Source of the DNA: a virus
Virus record (IMG/VR): IMGVR_UViG_3300042558_004400
Location: 38,800-102,799 of that record
Length of the DNA stretch: 64,000 nucleotides
Reading direction: 5' to 3' (one strand)
Shown: in pieces, positions 23,215-32,128 of the stretch
Layout: each line of letters starts with the position of its first letter
Position numbering within the stretch: position 1 is the first letter of the stretch
The notes under the pieces: model-generated
Seen by the model: only the letters and a program-made list of their open reading frames with translations
Databases searched by the model: none
What the model was told of the DNA's origin: nothing
Program-made: the position numbers and the translations under genes

Positions 23215-23916
23215 TTAATGTCCTGTCAACAAAGATTTAAAGCTTATCGGGAATAGTGGCTCTACAATTTCTTTTATGGCTTTAGCGTATTCTTGTATCT
23301 CAAACTGAGACTCTTCTGCAAGTCTCTGAGACAAGAACAGCACAACAGACTGCAAGGAGCATGACCATCTATAGACTACATACATAGAATATGCTGGCAA
23401 GAATAATCTAGCCTGCTCTGGGGCTATCCCATTGTCCATAGCCATGTTGTACAAGGCCTCACCCTGCTCTGCGTGTCTAGCTAGGGTGTCTGTCAGCAGA
23501 GAGCCCACAAAGGGGTCTGCCAGGCCGTGTGAGCCTTGTTTCTTATCCTCTGGAGCTAGTCTCCACTCTTCAACTTTTGGTATGTAGAACTCAGGGTCCA
23601 TCGTTATATATCTTCTTGAAGATTCATTCCAAGAATCCATAGTATGATCTGATCCAACGACGTACTTCCAGTGCTGACGAGCCACCATCAATGGAGCTTT
23701 AAACTCCAGGGTAACAAATGCATGACGAAATGGAGACATGTGGTTTTCTCTAGCCAAGAAGTCTATAAGTCTTGCATCGCTTTTAGACATCTCATGTGAT
23801 TCCTTAGCAAAAGATGCTCTAGCAGCATTCACTACGGATAAGTCGCTACCCATTTTATCTACAAGTCTTACGTAACCTTTGTCTAGTACATCAATGGTCT
23901 TATTCTCAATAGACAT
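23215..23916 (-). CDS. thyX: FAD-dependent thymidylate synthase (ThyX)
   Basis: This enzyme methylates dUMP to dTMP with folate, FAD and NADPH. It shows NHMSPFRH, then ARQHWKYVVG and NESSRRY (residues 79-103), a form of the ThyX signature RHRxxSxNExSxR with Q for the first His and a short insertion. It is 233 residues, usual for the family. With dCMP deaminase, dNMP kinase and RNR it completes a phage thymidylate pathway. Confidence 0.92.
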   Translation of the reverse strand: MSIENKTIDVLDKGYVRLVDKMGSDLSVVNAARASFAKESHEMSKSDARLIDFLARENHMSPFRHAFVTLEFKAPLMVARQHWKYVVGSDHTMDSWNESSRRYITMDPEFYIPKVEEWRLAPEDKKQGSHGLADPFVGSLLTDTLARHAEQGEALYNMAMDNGIAPEQARLFLPAYSMYVVYRWSCSLQSVVLFLSQRLAEESQFEIQEYAKAIKEIVEPLFPISFKSLLTGH

Positions 23917-24276
23917 TTAGTTTTCGCCTTCTTCTTCTTCATCATAATCTTCGTCTTCATTCAACAGATCTAAATCCATATCATCTAGTATAGCATCTGA
24001 CTTAGAAACATGTATGAATAAATCCTCAGAAGCCTGATAGAGATCTGCCATATATTTTTCTGTATCTTCTGCAACAGTATAATCTTTTTCTGTATACAAT
24101 CTATAGATCATAGAGTTAATGCAGATTAAAGCATCCATTAAAGATTCTTGAACTAATAGAAGGTTCTTAATATCGATAACTTCTTGGTCTTTAGAGTCGT
24201 TCAAACCTTCTATTGAATTAGAAGACATAATTTCTGAAAACATTTTATTAATGTCGTCTTCTTCATACTTAGACAT
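23917..24276 (-). CDS. Acidic hypothetical protein (119 aa)
   Basis: From ATG 24276 (AGGAT upstream) the protein is helical in the middle with a strongly acidic tail of Asp/Glu repeats (about 100-118). The frame to 24318 would overlap the RNR stop and is less likely. It sits between RNR and ThyX, so it may regulate nucleotide synthesis, but no family is recognised. Confidence 0.55.
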   Translation of the reverse strand: MSKYEEDDINKMFSEIMSSNSIEGLNDSKDQEVIDIKNLLLVQESLMDALICINSMIYRLYTEKDYTVAEDTEKYMADLYQASEDLFIHVSKSDAILDDMDLDLLNEDEDYDEEEEGEN

Positions 24277-24286
24277 TTTTATCCTA

Positions 24287-26383
24287 TCAACTATTATCCT
24301 TGATGAATTTAACTTCACAAGCGTCGGTTGTACAATATGATTCTCCTATTGCGTCAGCTGCCATGCCAGCGTAGACTCCTGTTAGATCAATTGGAAATAG
24401 CTTCATTAGCCCTTCTTCATTATACTCTTCTTCTGATATCTGAGTGTATGGCATCTGCAGGTATGTATCATTGCCTGTAGGCAAGAATGACACTGTCTTT
24501 AATTGACCATCATACATGTGCAGTACTGTTCCGACATGCTGCTTTTCTGTCTCTGCATTAAAAGATACCGTAACAGATACTGAGTTGTCTGACCAATATC
24601 TTTGAGCTGCTGCTGCAAGTGCTATTTTTTCAAATATTGTTACATCTTTTTCGCTGCGAACTGCATTAGATTTAATTGGGAAATAAACAACACTAGTTGT
24701 ATCTGGTGACTCTGCTGCTGGCTCTACTCTATAGTTAGCCATTTTAAATAATGGAAGCATTGGATCGTCGTTAGAGAATCTAATAGTTCTATTGAAGTAC
24801 TTACCTCCTGGTGTCCAGTGAACTCCAGGAGACTCTCCAGCAAGTATAGACACTGTGCCTGATGGCTTAACAGTTGTCATCTTAATTGACTCACGTACGC
24901 CTAGCCATTCAGAATAAACATTATCGTATCTCTGAATGGTCTTATAGCCTTGATCCATCCAGTCACGCAGAATGGGCATACCGTTTGTATCAGCAAAGTC
25001 AGCAACGCCAGACATAGAAGTACCTATTCTACGATTGCGTTGCATGATTGCATTGGTCTCTTCCCAATGTGTTGGCAGTAGTGTCACTGTTTTTGCGTAT
25101 AGGTAAGCGAACTTTAAAGTTCTCTTATAGTCTTCTAGTGAATCATGTCTACCTAGGTAGGTCTCTACAAGTGTGCAACATTCATATGACTCAAGTGACT
25201 GTTCAGCACAGGGGTTGAACCCGGCGACTCTGTGATCTTTATTGTTAACTGGATCAGCAAGGCGTCCATACTTACGAGACATGTCCATCCAAATAACACC
25301 GGGCTCACCATTTCTAGCTATGCCGTCAACTATGGCTGACAAATCTTGTCCTACTGATACCTCTACTGAGTTATTGGACATCCATCCCCAACCAGGATTC
25401 TGAGCATCATATGAATTTCTTTCAGGAAAAACTTCTGAGTTTTTTAAGTTGAGAAAATCCTGATCATCTATTCTACCTATCAGTAGTTCAGCTGAACGTC
25501 GAACGTTGCCAGACACTACGCATACGCCAATCAAGTTGCCAATGTCTGCTATGTCTCTACGTGTCAGCTTATCTCCTGCACGTCCAGCAAATATATTCTT
25601 AATAGCTTTGTGCAGTTTCAATAAAGGAGCTGGACCAGAAGCTGTTCCTCCGAATGTTTTAATAGGACTACCCAATGGTCGAATCAATGAGTAATCAAAC
25701 TCTATAGGGCTTTGATCTTGCTTCAAATATGAATTGATTAAATCACCAACAGATCTAGCCCAGCTTTCACGGTCGTCTGCAATTACATCAATCACGGTTG
25801 GTTTATTCGGTTCGTAGATTGCAAAGTCTTTGTCTGCACCCTTATCATCAAAGCCAACGCCAACGCCAAGCATCGATGCTTCCATTAGGAATGTAAAAGG
25901 TTTTGCTGGATTAAATTTAGACATTTCCGCAGTGCTAACAAATGCACAGTTCTGAAGAGCGGCTGAGTTCTTGTGAACGTTAACTGTTTGAGTGCCCATC
26001 ATCCAAAGACCACGACCTGGTGGCGTCCACTTCAAATTAAAAAGTCTGTCGAACGCCTCTTTAGCAGAAGCTGCTGCACGAGTATCGGACCAAGGAAGTC
26101 GTGAGGTTTTGCAGTGTTCTTTTTGAAGCGAATACATACCATTAATAACACGTTCACAAACATCAACCCAAGTTTCTTTTGTGCCATCTTCTTTTAATCT
26201 AGAGTAGGTACGTAAAAATGTAATTTCACCAACAGAATTTCCTGCAGCATCGGTGTAGCCAAATGGTGGCTTCTTCTTCCTATAGCCCTCAATAAAATCA
26301 TCGTTTATCTTAAACATAAACATAGACTGATTCTTAGTTGGTTGCTGTACTTGTGTATCTTCCGTGGTGATTGGTGTGCTCAT
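24287..26383 (-). CDS. Class II (B12-dependent) ribonucleotide reductase
   Basis: The 698-residue protein reduces ribonucleotides to deoxyribonucleotides using adenosylcobalamin. It matches the monomeric class II type: ALQNCAFVST near 145, SMLGVGVGFDD, SGNVRRSAELL, GFNPCAEQSLES (active-site Cys and Glu), VKPSGTVSILAG and a C-terminal YCTTDAC pair for redox relay. No separate small subunit is present, as expected. Arg codons are more often CGT/CGC than in neighbours. It needs host cobalamin. Confidence 0.93.
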   Translation of the reverse strand: MSTPITTEDTQVQQPTKNQSMFMFKINDDFIEGYRKKKPPFGYTDAAGNSVGEITFLRTYSRLKEDGTKETWVDVCERVINGMYSLQKEHCKTSRLPWSDTRAAASAKEAFDRLFNLKWTPPGRGLWMMGTQTVNVHKNSAALQNCAFVSTAEMSKFNPAKPFTFLMEASMLGVGVGFDDKGADKDFAIYEPNKPTVIDVIADDRESWARSVGDLINSYLKQDQSPIEFDYSLIRPLGSPIKTFGGTASGPAPLLKLHKAIKNIFAGRAGDKLTRRDIADIGNLIGVCVVSGNVRRSAELLIGRIDDQDFLNLKNSEVFPERNSYDAQNPGWGWMSNNSVEVSVGQDLSAIVDGIARNGEPGVIWMDMSRKYGRLADPVNNKDHRVAGFNPCAEQSLESYECCTLVETYLGRHDSLEDYKRTLKFAYLYAKTVTLLPTHWEETNAIMQRNRRIGTSMSGVADFADTNGMPILRDWMDQGYKTIQRYDNVYSEWLGVRESIKMTTVKPSGTVSILAGESPGVHWTPGGKYFNRTIRFSNDDPMLPLFKMANYRVEPAAESPDTTSVVYFPIKSNAVRSEKDVTIFEKIALAAAAQRYWSDNSVSVTVSFNAETEKQHVGTVLHMYDGQLKTVSFLPTGNDTYLQMPYTQISEEEYNEEGLMKLFPIDLTGVYAGMAADAIGESYCTTDACEVKFIKDNS

Positions 26384-26398
26384 TGAACAATTCTCCTG

Positions 26399-27094
26399 TT
26401 ATTTAATGCTTGTAATATATTTTGGGTTAGTTTTGTTTAGTTCTGCTTTTTTGATTTTCAATATTTGCTCCAAAGAGTATACCTTATATATTTCTTTTTC
26501 GATGAAATATCCGCTTCTCCAGTTTAAAACTTTTTCTATATTCATTGGATAATTTGTAAAGACATTACAGATTATAGCGCCTCCATATATCCTAACTAAG
26601 TTTTTAACTTTCTCTAAAGCTTGTTGCTTCTTTTCTTCTGTTGAGAATGATTCCTTTTCTGTTCTTTCATAGATCCAATTGAAAGCTTGTCTGGTCAATG
26701 GAGAAACATCTATCTGATTAAATACTCCAGACTGAAGAACTATTTTTCTATTTATCTCTATCTCTAAATCTTTTTTGGCTATTGATTTGAATAGGTCAAA
26801 CCAATCTCTTTCATTAAACTGAGGCCAACCACCAACCCAAAATAACAATACGTGCTTCTCGTCTGGTATTGCTGACTTGTTTATCATGGGCGATAGACAC
26901 GCACACGCTACAGATTTTTTGATAAAGTCTTTAGCCTTTTGTTCATCGCCTAATTTTTTTTTCTGGACTGTCCACAGTTGTCCTATTTTTTCTTTCCAAT
27001 CTGCTTCACCTAAGTATATCGTTAGATACTTTTCTGCTATGTCAAAAGATAGCGCACCATCTGTGGCCAACGCTTCTATGGACTGTATAGACAT
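26399..27094 (-). CDS. Unknown helical protein (231 aa)
   Basis: The N-terminal half is helical (about 1-75) and followed by a strand-like HVLLFWVGGWPQFNERDW segment; the rest is helical with many Lys and Glu. There is no catalytic motif. The GGGGATTAACC site before ATG 27094 is a good ribosome binding site, and a hairpin at 27151-27175 separates it from the virion genes, so it is the first gene of the nucleotide operon. No family recognised. Confidence 0.55.
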   Translation of the reverse strand: MSIQSIEALATDGALSFDIAEKYLTIYLGEADWKEKIGQLWTVQKKKLGDEQKAKDFIKKSVACACLSPMINKSAIPDEKHVLLFWVGGWPQFNERDWFDLFKSIAKKDLEIEINRKIVLQSGVFNQIDVSPLTRQAFNWIYERTEKESFSTEEKKQQALEKVKNLVRIYGGAIICNVFTNYPMNIEKVLNWRSGYFIEKEIYKVYSLEQILKIKKAELNKTNPKYITSIK

Positions 27095-27150
27095 GGTTAA
27101 TCCCCTTTACATTTATCTAAAGATATAAAACTTGGTTATAAAAATCGAAT

Positions 27151-27175
27151 CCCGCCCCAAAATTAATAGGGCGGG
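27151..27175 (-). terminator. GC-rich hairpin between virion and metabolism genes
   Basis: CCCGCCC (27151-27157) pairs with GGGCGGG (27169-27175) around an 11-nt loop. On the minus strand ATTCGATTTTTA follows, an imperfect T tract. It lies 61 nt past the end of the virion gene at 27236, at the border between virion and metabolic genes. Confidence 0.7.
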
Positions 27176-27235
27176 AGTTCAATAAGATCGCCTGCGATAG
27201 TATATCACAGGTTTATGCTTGCTAGCACTAGTGTG

Positions 27236-27550
27236 CTATGAGTGGTTGAATTTATTCTTTCTAATATTTTTTTCTATCAATAGATGAGCTGTTACTAAAA
27301 GCCAAATGGATGTAGGAAGTAAACTTTTTGTTGGATGTTCAGTTGATCTCCAAAAAAATCTAGTTAGTGTTTCCACCTTCTTAGTCTTAATGGCGTAAGC
27401 ATCGTAGGCTGCGACCGCTGCTAAGAGAGCTAGCCAAGCATACAACCCCGATACTCTTTCGTCTTTATCCAATATTATTGGAGACGAATAGTAATTAGAG
27501 AGCTTTTGAAGAGGCAACGCCTCGCCATTCTTGAACTTTATTTTTTCCAT
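27236..27550 (-). CDS. Two-helix membrane protein, possibly leaderless
   Basis: From ATG 27550 the 104-residue product has hydrophobic segments GLYAWLALLAAVAAYDAYAI and SLLPTSIWLLVTAHLLI, suggesting a two-pass membrane protein. No Shine-Dalgarno precedes it. Instead a TATAAT lies so that transcription would start at or next to the ATG. Its start overlaps the end of the upstream gene by 56 nt, more than usual. A holin or anti-holin role is possible but not shown. Confidence 0.55.
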   Translation of the reverse strand: MEKIKFKNGEALPLQKLSNYYSSPIILDKDERVSGLYAWLALLAAVAAYDAYAIKTKKVETLTRFFWRSTEHPTKSLLPTSIWLLVTAHLLIEKNIRKNKFNHS

Positions 27551-28130
27551 ACTCATTATTATACCCGGTTGGAATTGCTTGTCCAAACGTAGCATTAAAA
27601 ACTTTAGCACTCGCTACACCATGTTCCTCTTCAGGTCTAAAGACTCCAAAGGTATTAGGTGCACCTTGTGCGTCAGTTCTAGGGGCATGTCCAGTGTTCT
27701 TCATAGCTTCAGCTGATGCTAGACCCTTGAATGAATACTGACGAAGCTTGTATTCGTTTTCTCTTTCTGCGTGACCAAATGTCGCTCCAAAAACAGCAGA
27801 TCCGCTAAGGCCTTTGAATTCACTTGGGCGGAATCTAGTTCCGTCATAGGTTGCAGTGCCGTTAGGAAATGCTCCAGAAAGTGGGTGAATGTAGAATACG
27901 CTACCTGTAAAGATTTGTGACATAAATACGTCACCTGGGAAGTATCCAGTGCCAGGTACGTGATGATTATCTGGTGCACCAGTTAAAAGGTGGCTAGTAT
28001 TATATAGTGGATAGTAAGAATACGTTCCAGTACCTTTAACCCTACCCGTCATTGTTGTATATGGATTGACCATATCGTTGGAGTTTACACCCCTTAAAAT
28101 AGGTCTTGGACCTACGTACGCAGTTGCCAT
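27495..28130 (-). CDS. Putative virion structural protein with internal repeats
   Basis: The 211-residue protein is rich in Gly, Tyr, Phe and Asn. It has two related segments, FKGLSGSAVFGATFGHAE and a later VASAKVFNATFGQAIP, each followed by EY-x-K and a closing GLAS/GVAS tract, so it likely arose by internal duplication. Its own promoter (28162-28190) and ribosome binding site (TAAGGAGAG) suggest strong, separate expression. It is next to tail genes, so a structural role is inferred. No family recognised. Confidence 0.6.
   Translation of the reverse strand: MATAYVGPRPILRGVNSNDMVNPYTTMTGRVKGTGTYSYYPLYNTSHLLTGAPDNHHVPGTGYFPGDVFMSQIFTGSVFYIHPLSGAFPNGTATYDGTRFRPSEFKGLSGSAVFGATFGHAERENEYKLRQYSFKGLASAEAMKNTGHAPRTDAQGAPNTFGVFRPEEEHGVASAKVFNATFGQAIPTGYNNEYGKNKVQEWRGVASSKAL
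27558..27586 (-). promoter_or_regulatory. Candidate promoter for a leaderless transcript
   Basis: A perfect TATAAT (27558-27563) with a weak TTGGAC (27581-27586) 17 nt upstream, both within the end of the preceding gene. The expected start is about 27550, the ATG of the membrane protein. The -35 matches only three bases, so this is tentative. Confidence 0.35.
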
Positions 28131-28161
28131 TTTGCTCTCCTTATAGAAACCTTACAGTGTT

Positions 28162-28190
28162 ATAGTAAAAAGATTCAGGCCTTTTTGCAA
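28162..28190 (-). promoter_or_regulatory. Candidate promoter upstream of the repeat protein
   Basis: TTGCAA (28185-28190) and TACTAT (28162-28167) lie 17 nt apart on the minus strand in a 63-nt gap, each matching 4 of 6 consensus bases. It would drive the gene at 28130. Confidence 0.5.
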
Positions 28191-28193
28191 CAA

Positions 28194-29459
28194 TTAAAGA
28201 TTATAATCAGCCTGAATAATTAGGTCTGAAAGAACTGGTGGTATCTTATTGTCTGCCATCGACATGGTTAGCTCTATATAGACGTGACTGGAAGTCCCAG
28301 TATTTGAATTTGGACCATATGTCCCTCCACTCGGATAGAAAACCCTATAGGAAGAAATCTCAGAAACCTGAGACTGTGAAACGTTATATATTTTAGGTGA
28401 TACATTTAAAATCTCATTGATGGTTTTGCCCTCAGGTGCAGTAAATTTGATAAAAGTTTTACCCGTAGGCATGAACTTGTCGTACCTAATATCTATATTG
28501 GACAGACCGTAAGTGTAGACGTACTTGCTATTCTCTATCACATAGCTTTTTTGTCTAAGCAGCACCCTAACGGCAGTTACATTCTTTTCAGCAAAATAAA
28601 AATTAAGTGGACCAGAATTATGGATAGTGTCAGATCCTACTGTCGACCAACCACCGGGGGCAACTTTTCCTATTGCGTCGTACTGATCATCATAATAGCC
28701 TGGATTAACAGGTAGATAATTATCCTTATCAGAAAGAGATGGATTTACTGAAGTAGTGTACTCTACTTTAATCACGTTAACTCCACTAGCAGGATATGGT
28801 ACTAACGATATGCAGTTAGTCAGCGATGAGCCCATTGAGCCAGAAGGAATTCTTATGTAGAGATATAGACTAACTCCCAATGGATTAGCCTCATTTAAAA
28901 TTACATTTCTTCTCCATATTTTATCTGGTTGATCCAAAAAAGCATACTGAACAGGAGTTGTATCTATAACTGCACCATTAGAGTCTCCTCCGGAAAGATT
29001 ATTATCTATTCTGGTTTGAAGGAAATCTGGTATTACCTGGCCCTTTGTGGCATTAATGAACTTTACCTTTGAAAAAGAGGATCCAGTAATCTTGGGTAGG
29101 GTCACCTGATTGTAGTACTCATTGTAATCAAGTAATTGATCAGCCCCTATAGAGTATTCTGTTCCAGCAAATGGAGTCAAATCTATTTGTGATTTAGAAT
29201 AAAGAGAAATTTGGTTAGTGCTTAGACTCTCCATGGCCCTTACTCTATCTACTAGATCATTTAAAGCAGACGTTAAAAATAAGTTTTCTTTTACAACTCT
29301 CTCTATTATCTCTGCTATTTTCTTATCTAGAATACCGTATTTATTATACAGATACAATAAGTCTGAATAGTTTTGTTCAACCCTGGTATTGAAATCTGTA
29401 CTAGAGATTGGACCATGGTATTGTTGAGATTTTTTTTCTGTATATATAAATTCTGACAC
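28194..29459 (-). CDS. Tail/baseplate appendage protein with beta-sandwich domains
   Basis: Residues 1-75 are helical after a YHGPISSTDFN start. The remaining 345 residues are beta-rich with paired strands such as SLYLYIRIPSG, NVIKVEYTT and VTAVRVLLRQKSY, then a closing VYIELTMSMADNKIPPVLSDLII strand pair. The C-terminal pattern is shared with the larger proteins at 29905 and 32129. They look like discoidin-like, carbohydrate-binding or wedge proteins. Exact role unknown. Confidence 0.65.
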   Translation of the reverse strand: MSEFIYTEKKSQQYHGPISSTDFNTRVEQNYSDLLYLYNKYGILDKKIAEIIERVVKENLFLTSALNDLVDRVRAMESLSTNQISLYSKSQIDLTPFAGTEYSIGADQLLDYNEYYNQVTLPKITGSSFSKVKFINATKGQVIPDFLQTRIDNNLSGGDSNGAVIDTTPVQYAFLDQPDKIWRRNVILNEANPLGVSLYLYIRIPSGSMGSSLTNCISLVPYPASGVNVIKVEYTTSVNPSLSDKDNYLPVNPGYYDDQYDAIGKVAPGGWSTVGSDTIHNSGPLNFYFAEKNVTAVRVLLRQKSYVIENSKYVYTYGLSNIDIRYDKFMPTGKTFIKFTAPEGKTINEILNVSPKIYNVSQSQVSEISSYRVFYPSGGTYGPNSNTGTSSHVYIELTMSMADNKIPPVLSDLIIQADYNL

Positions 29460-29465
29460 TTTACG

Positions 29466-29897
29466 TTATTCCTTTTTTCCAATTAAATCTTCTAACATAT
29501 TTATTTTATTATTTAATAAATTTATTATAGATGAATTAATTCCATATTTTTTAAATTCTAGATTTTCTAAAAAAGACTCTGTATTAACAGTTTGCTCGTC
29601 CTGGTTATGGTCGTAGTAACTATAGGTATTATACACCCTGGATGATAGATCTGTATCTATATAGTAGTCCGGGGTAGCTAAACTGAAATCATTTGCGTAA
29701 TCAATGGATATTTGATCAGCCTCAGCACTAAGCTCGTCTGCCATCTTGGAAAGCCTTGCACAGTCTACAACGAATTGATCATAGTATAAGTTTAAAACGT
29801 TTGAAGGTATAGGCCCTCTAAATGTTAACCTTTGTCTAGATAGGTTTGGCTCTAATACTAAATTTTTTCTGTTTAATTCTGAATAACTCTTTGTCAT
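29466..29897 (-). CDS. Small tail-associated protein
   Basis: This 143-residue, mostly helical protein has RQRLTFRGPIPSNVLNLYYDQF early on. The RGPIPS...Y pattern resembles the start of the next protein (HGPISSTDFN...Y), suggesting a shared docking motif in two neighbours. The C-terminal helix (NLLNNKINMLEDLI) could form a coiled coil. Function is inferred only from the tail gene context. Confidence 0.55.
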   Translation of the reverse strand: MTKSYSELNRKNLVLEPNLSRQRLTFRGPIPSNVLNLYYDQFVVDCARLSKMADELSAEADQISIDYANDFSLATPDYYIDTDLSSRVYNTYSYYDHNQDEQTVNTESFLENLEFKKYGINSSIINLLNNKINMLEDLIGKKE

Positions 29898-29904
29898 GAT
29901 ATAC

Positions 29905-32127
29905 CTAGTGTCTAAATTTAATTCTGTAAGAATTTATAGATGGTGCTGAATACGCGTTGCCTTGTCCTCGCATCAGATCTGCCCTTAACCTTAACGCTGT
30001 AATTCCATTGTTTAAATTTTCATAATAATACACAACACTGCCAACACCTATTTCTTTTTCTCTTCTGTATACTATTTCTTTATTGTTTTCATAGTTAATT
30101 ATTGAGAAAACATTATCTGTATTAGAATATAAATTTCTTAAATCTTCTATTTTTACATAGAATAAATAATCTTGGTAAACTTTTATTCCTGGCATACTTA
30201 AAATAGATAGTCCATCGAAAATACTAAATGATCCAATGAAGGAAGTTTGTGCCCCATTGGATTGGTTTGTAGATTTGTTTATAATGATTACTAAACTGTT
30301 CTGCCCAGAGCGAAGATTCCATGTTATAGACTTGGACAAAATTCCTGGCTCTATTTTTGATAACAATGATCCATTGAGGTATATTTCTATATCCCAGTAC
30401 TGTGCATCAATTGACTTCAAGAAGTTTTTAGTAATTAAACTTGTTGCCTGACTGTGAATATTAGTAGCCAAATGAATACTTCCATAATTTATTTCACTTG
30501 ATCCAGTAGAAAAAAACTCTTGGCTATTTGGAACTGATCTTGTAGAAAATGTTGGGATTATATCATTTCTATATCCAGACAGAACCTCTTGCCAACCAGA
30601 TTGATTTAAGGAACTTCCTGAAACTATATTCATCTTTATCTGATTGCTGTTTACATTCTCTAATATATATGGAGTAATTGGGTCTATCCCGATTGGCATC
30701 TTAGCGAATCTGTATAAATTAAATCCTATATTGTTATAATCATTTTGATAAAAATATGATTCTATTGGATTCTTATTTTCTGTAACCCTAGGAATTCTAA
30801 CTAGCTCTGTATCTGTGGGTAATATAGAATTTTGTATTGGGTTAATTACATTCTTAGATCTCAATGTAGCTCCATTAAAGCTGACAATTTTTTCATTCAA
30901 TGAACCACTAGCATTGGTTGGAGATATAGGAAGCCAATTAAAATCGTTTAATTCGTCTGCATTTGGCACATCTTCTGCAATGTAGTAATTTATATTACAT
31001 CCTGACGGTATGATGTCATTAGTCTCTATAGATACTGCATCTACCATAATGGTACTATTTTGTTCTGCCGGTATAGATACCGGATTGCTGACGTATATAG
31101 CAGCGGAATCATAATATGGAGACCCTATTATCAATTCGTCTATAGCAAAACCATATACATACTTTAGTGTTTGATCGACATTAGTGCTTACATAGTCTGG
31201 TTCAACTTTAGTTAAATATATTTCTACGCTAGAACAAACTTTTGGATCAAAATGAAAAGAAAAAACATCATAATCAGATGATCCAGACTTGCTAGCAAAA
31301 ACAGAGTTTGCCCTGTCTTGACCATCAACTAGTAATATTGACGTATCAACTTGCTTTGTAGATACCAATCTGCCTTCAACTACAGATATGCCATTTTGGC
31401 TAGAGCTATCTATCGGTACTGATATTTTCAATACGCAAACGCCAATTGAATTAGAATTGTATCCATCGGTTCTGTCTGATGATACATATGACCACCTAGA
31501 ATTATTTAAACCATTAAACACATTACTAAAATCAATATTTTCTTCACTCTTTTTTTGTCCATCAAAAAATAATTCAACGGTTGCATTATTGGGCTTGTTG
31601 AGTATATTAGCAATGTAGTTAAACAAGCTTGAGTTTAATTTTGGTATCGTAACTTTTCTTACTTCTGTGTCTACTAAAGCTGAAGTAAATAAAATATCAG
31701 TTGTTTCGGTGTCATTAAAAGCATTGCTAGTGCTGTAATAAAACCCGTCTGTATTCTTTAATGAGAACAGATGATCGTCTAACTTCTTCTCAACCTCTGC
31801 TCTTTTAGATCTTAAGTTGTCTATTCTAAACTTATAAGAAGAAACAGCTTGGTACAATGCTTCAACTTCTTCATGAAAACAATCATACAATACATCGACA
31901 TTGAATAATGTAGTTGTCATTATTCTATTTATCTTTTCATGATCGATGACATTAGAAGCATTGAGGTCATCATAATTAAGACTTACTGGCTGTCCAACCT
32001 TGTTTCTATTAAAGTATTGACCATACAAGACTGATATATCATCGTAGCTTGGTTCTTCACCAAGTGAATAATACATTTTAAATATAGTATTTAAAAATCT
32101 TGCTTTTTGTATATTATCTATACTCAT
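29905..32127 (-). CDS. Large tail/baseplate appendage protein (740 aa)
   Basis: An N-terminal helical region (1-125) ends in a coiled-coil-like stretch (YKFRIDNLRSKRAEVEKKL). The rest is beta-rich with Asn/Ser/Gly loops and strand pairs like DVEIYLN-type ligand-binding sandwiches (WDIEIYLNGSLL). The end, ITALRLRADLMRG...PSINSYRIKFRH, matches the ends of the proteins at 32129 and 28194. It is probably a virion wedge or receptor-facing protein. No catalytic residues recognised. Confidence 0.65.
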   Translation of the reverse strand: MSIDNIQKARFLNTIFKMYYSLGEEPSYDDISVLYGQYFNRNKVGQPVSLNYDDLNASNVIDHEKINRIMTTTLFNVDVLYDCFHEEVEALYQAVSSYKFRIDNLRSKRAEVEKKLDDHLFSLKNTDGFYYSTSNAFNDTETTDILFTSALVDTEVRKVTIPKLNSSLFNYIANILNKPNNATVELFFDGQKKSEENIDFSNVFNGLNNSRWSYVSSDRTDGYNSNSIGVCVLKISVPIDSSSQNGISVVEGRLVSTKQVDTSILLVDGQDRANSVFASKSGSSDYDVFSFHFDPKVCSSVEIYLTKVEPDYVSTNVDQTLKYVYGFAIDELIIGSPYYDSAAIYVSNPVSIPAEQNSTIMVDAVSIETNDIIPSGCNINYYIAEDVPNADELNDFNWLPISPTNASGSLNEKIVSFNGATLRSKNVINPIQNSILPTDTELVRIPRVTENKNPIESYFYQNDYNNIGFNLYRFAKMPIGIDPITPYILENVNSNQIKMNIVSGSSLNQSGWQEVLSGYRNDIIPTFSTRSVPNSQEFFSTGSSEINYGSIHLATNIHSQATSLITKNFLKSIDAQYWDIEIYLNGSLLSKIEPGILSKSITWNLRSGQNSLVIIINKSTNQSNGAQTSFIGSFSIFDGLSILSMPGIKVYQDYLFYVKIEDLRNLYSNTDNVFSIINYENNKEIVYRREKEIGVGSVVYYYENLNNGITALRLRADLMRGQGNAYSAPSINSYRIKFRH

Positions 32128-32128
32128 C

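Noticed and set aside
27223-27238. Inverted repeat TAGCAC-TAGT-GTGCTA at the end of the membrane-protein gene
   Set aside because: Short stem without a T tract and overlapping the stop codon; could be chance.
28173-28217. Hairpin ATTCAGGC/GCCTGAAT as a terminator
   Set aside because: Eight-base stem with a 29-nt loop, overlapping a gene end and a -35 box; too weak to call.
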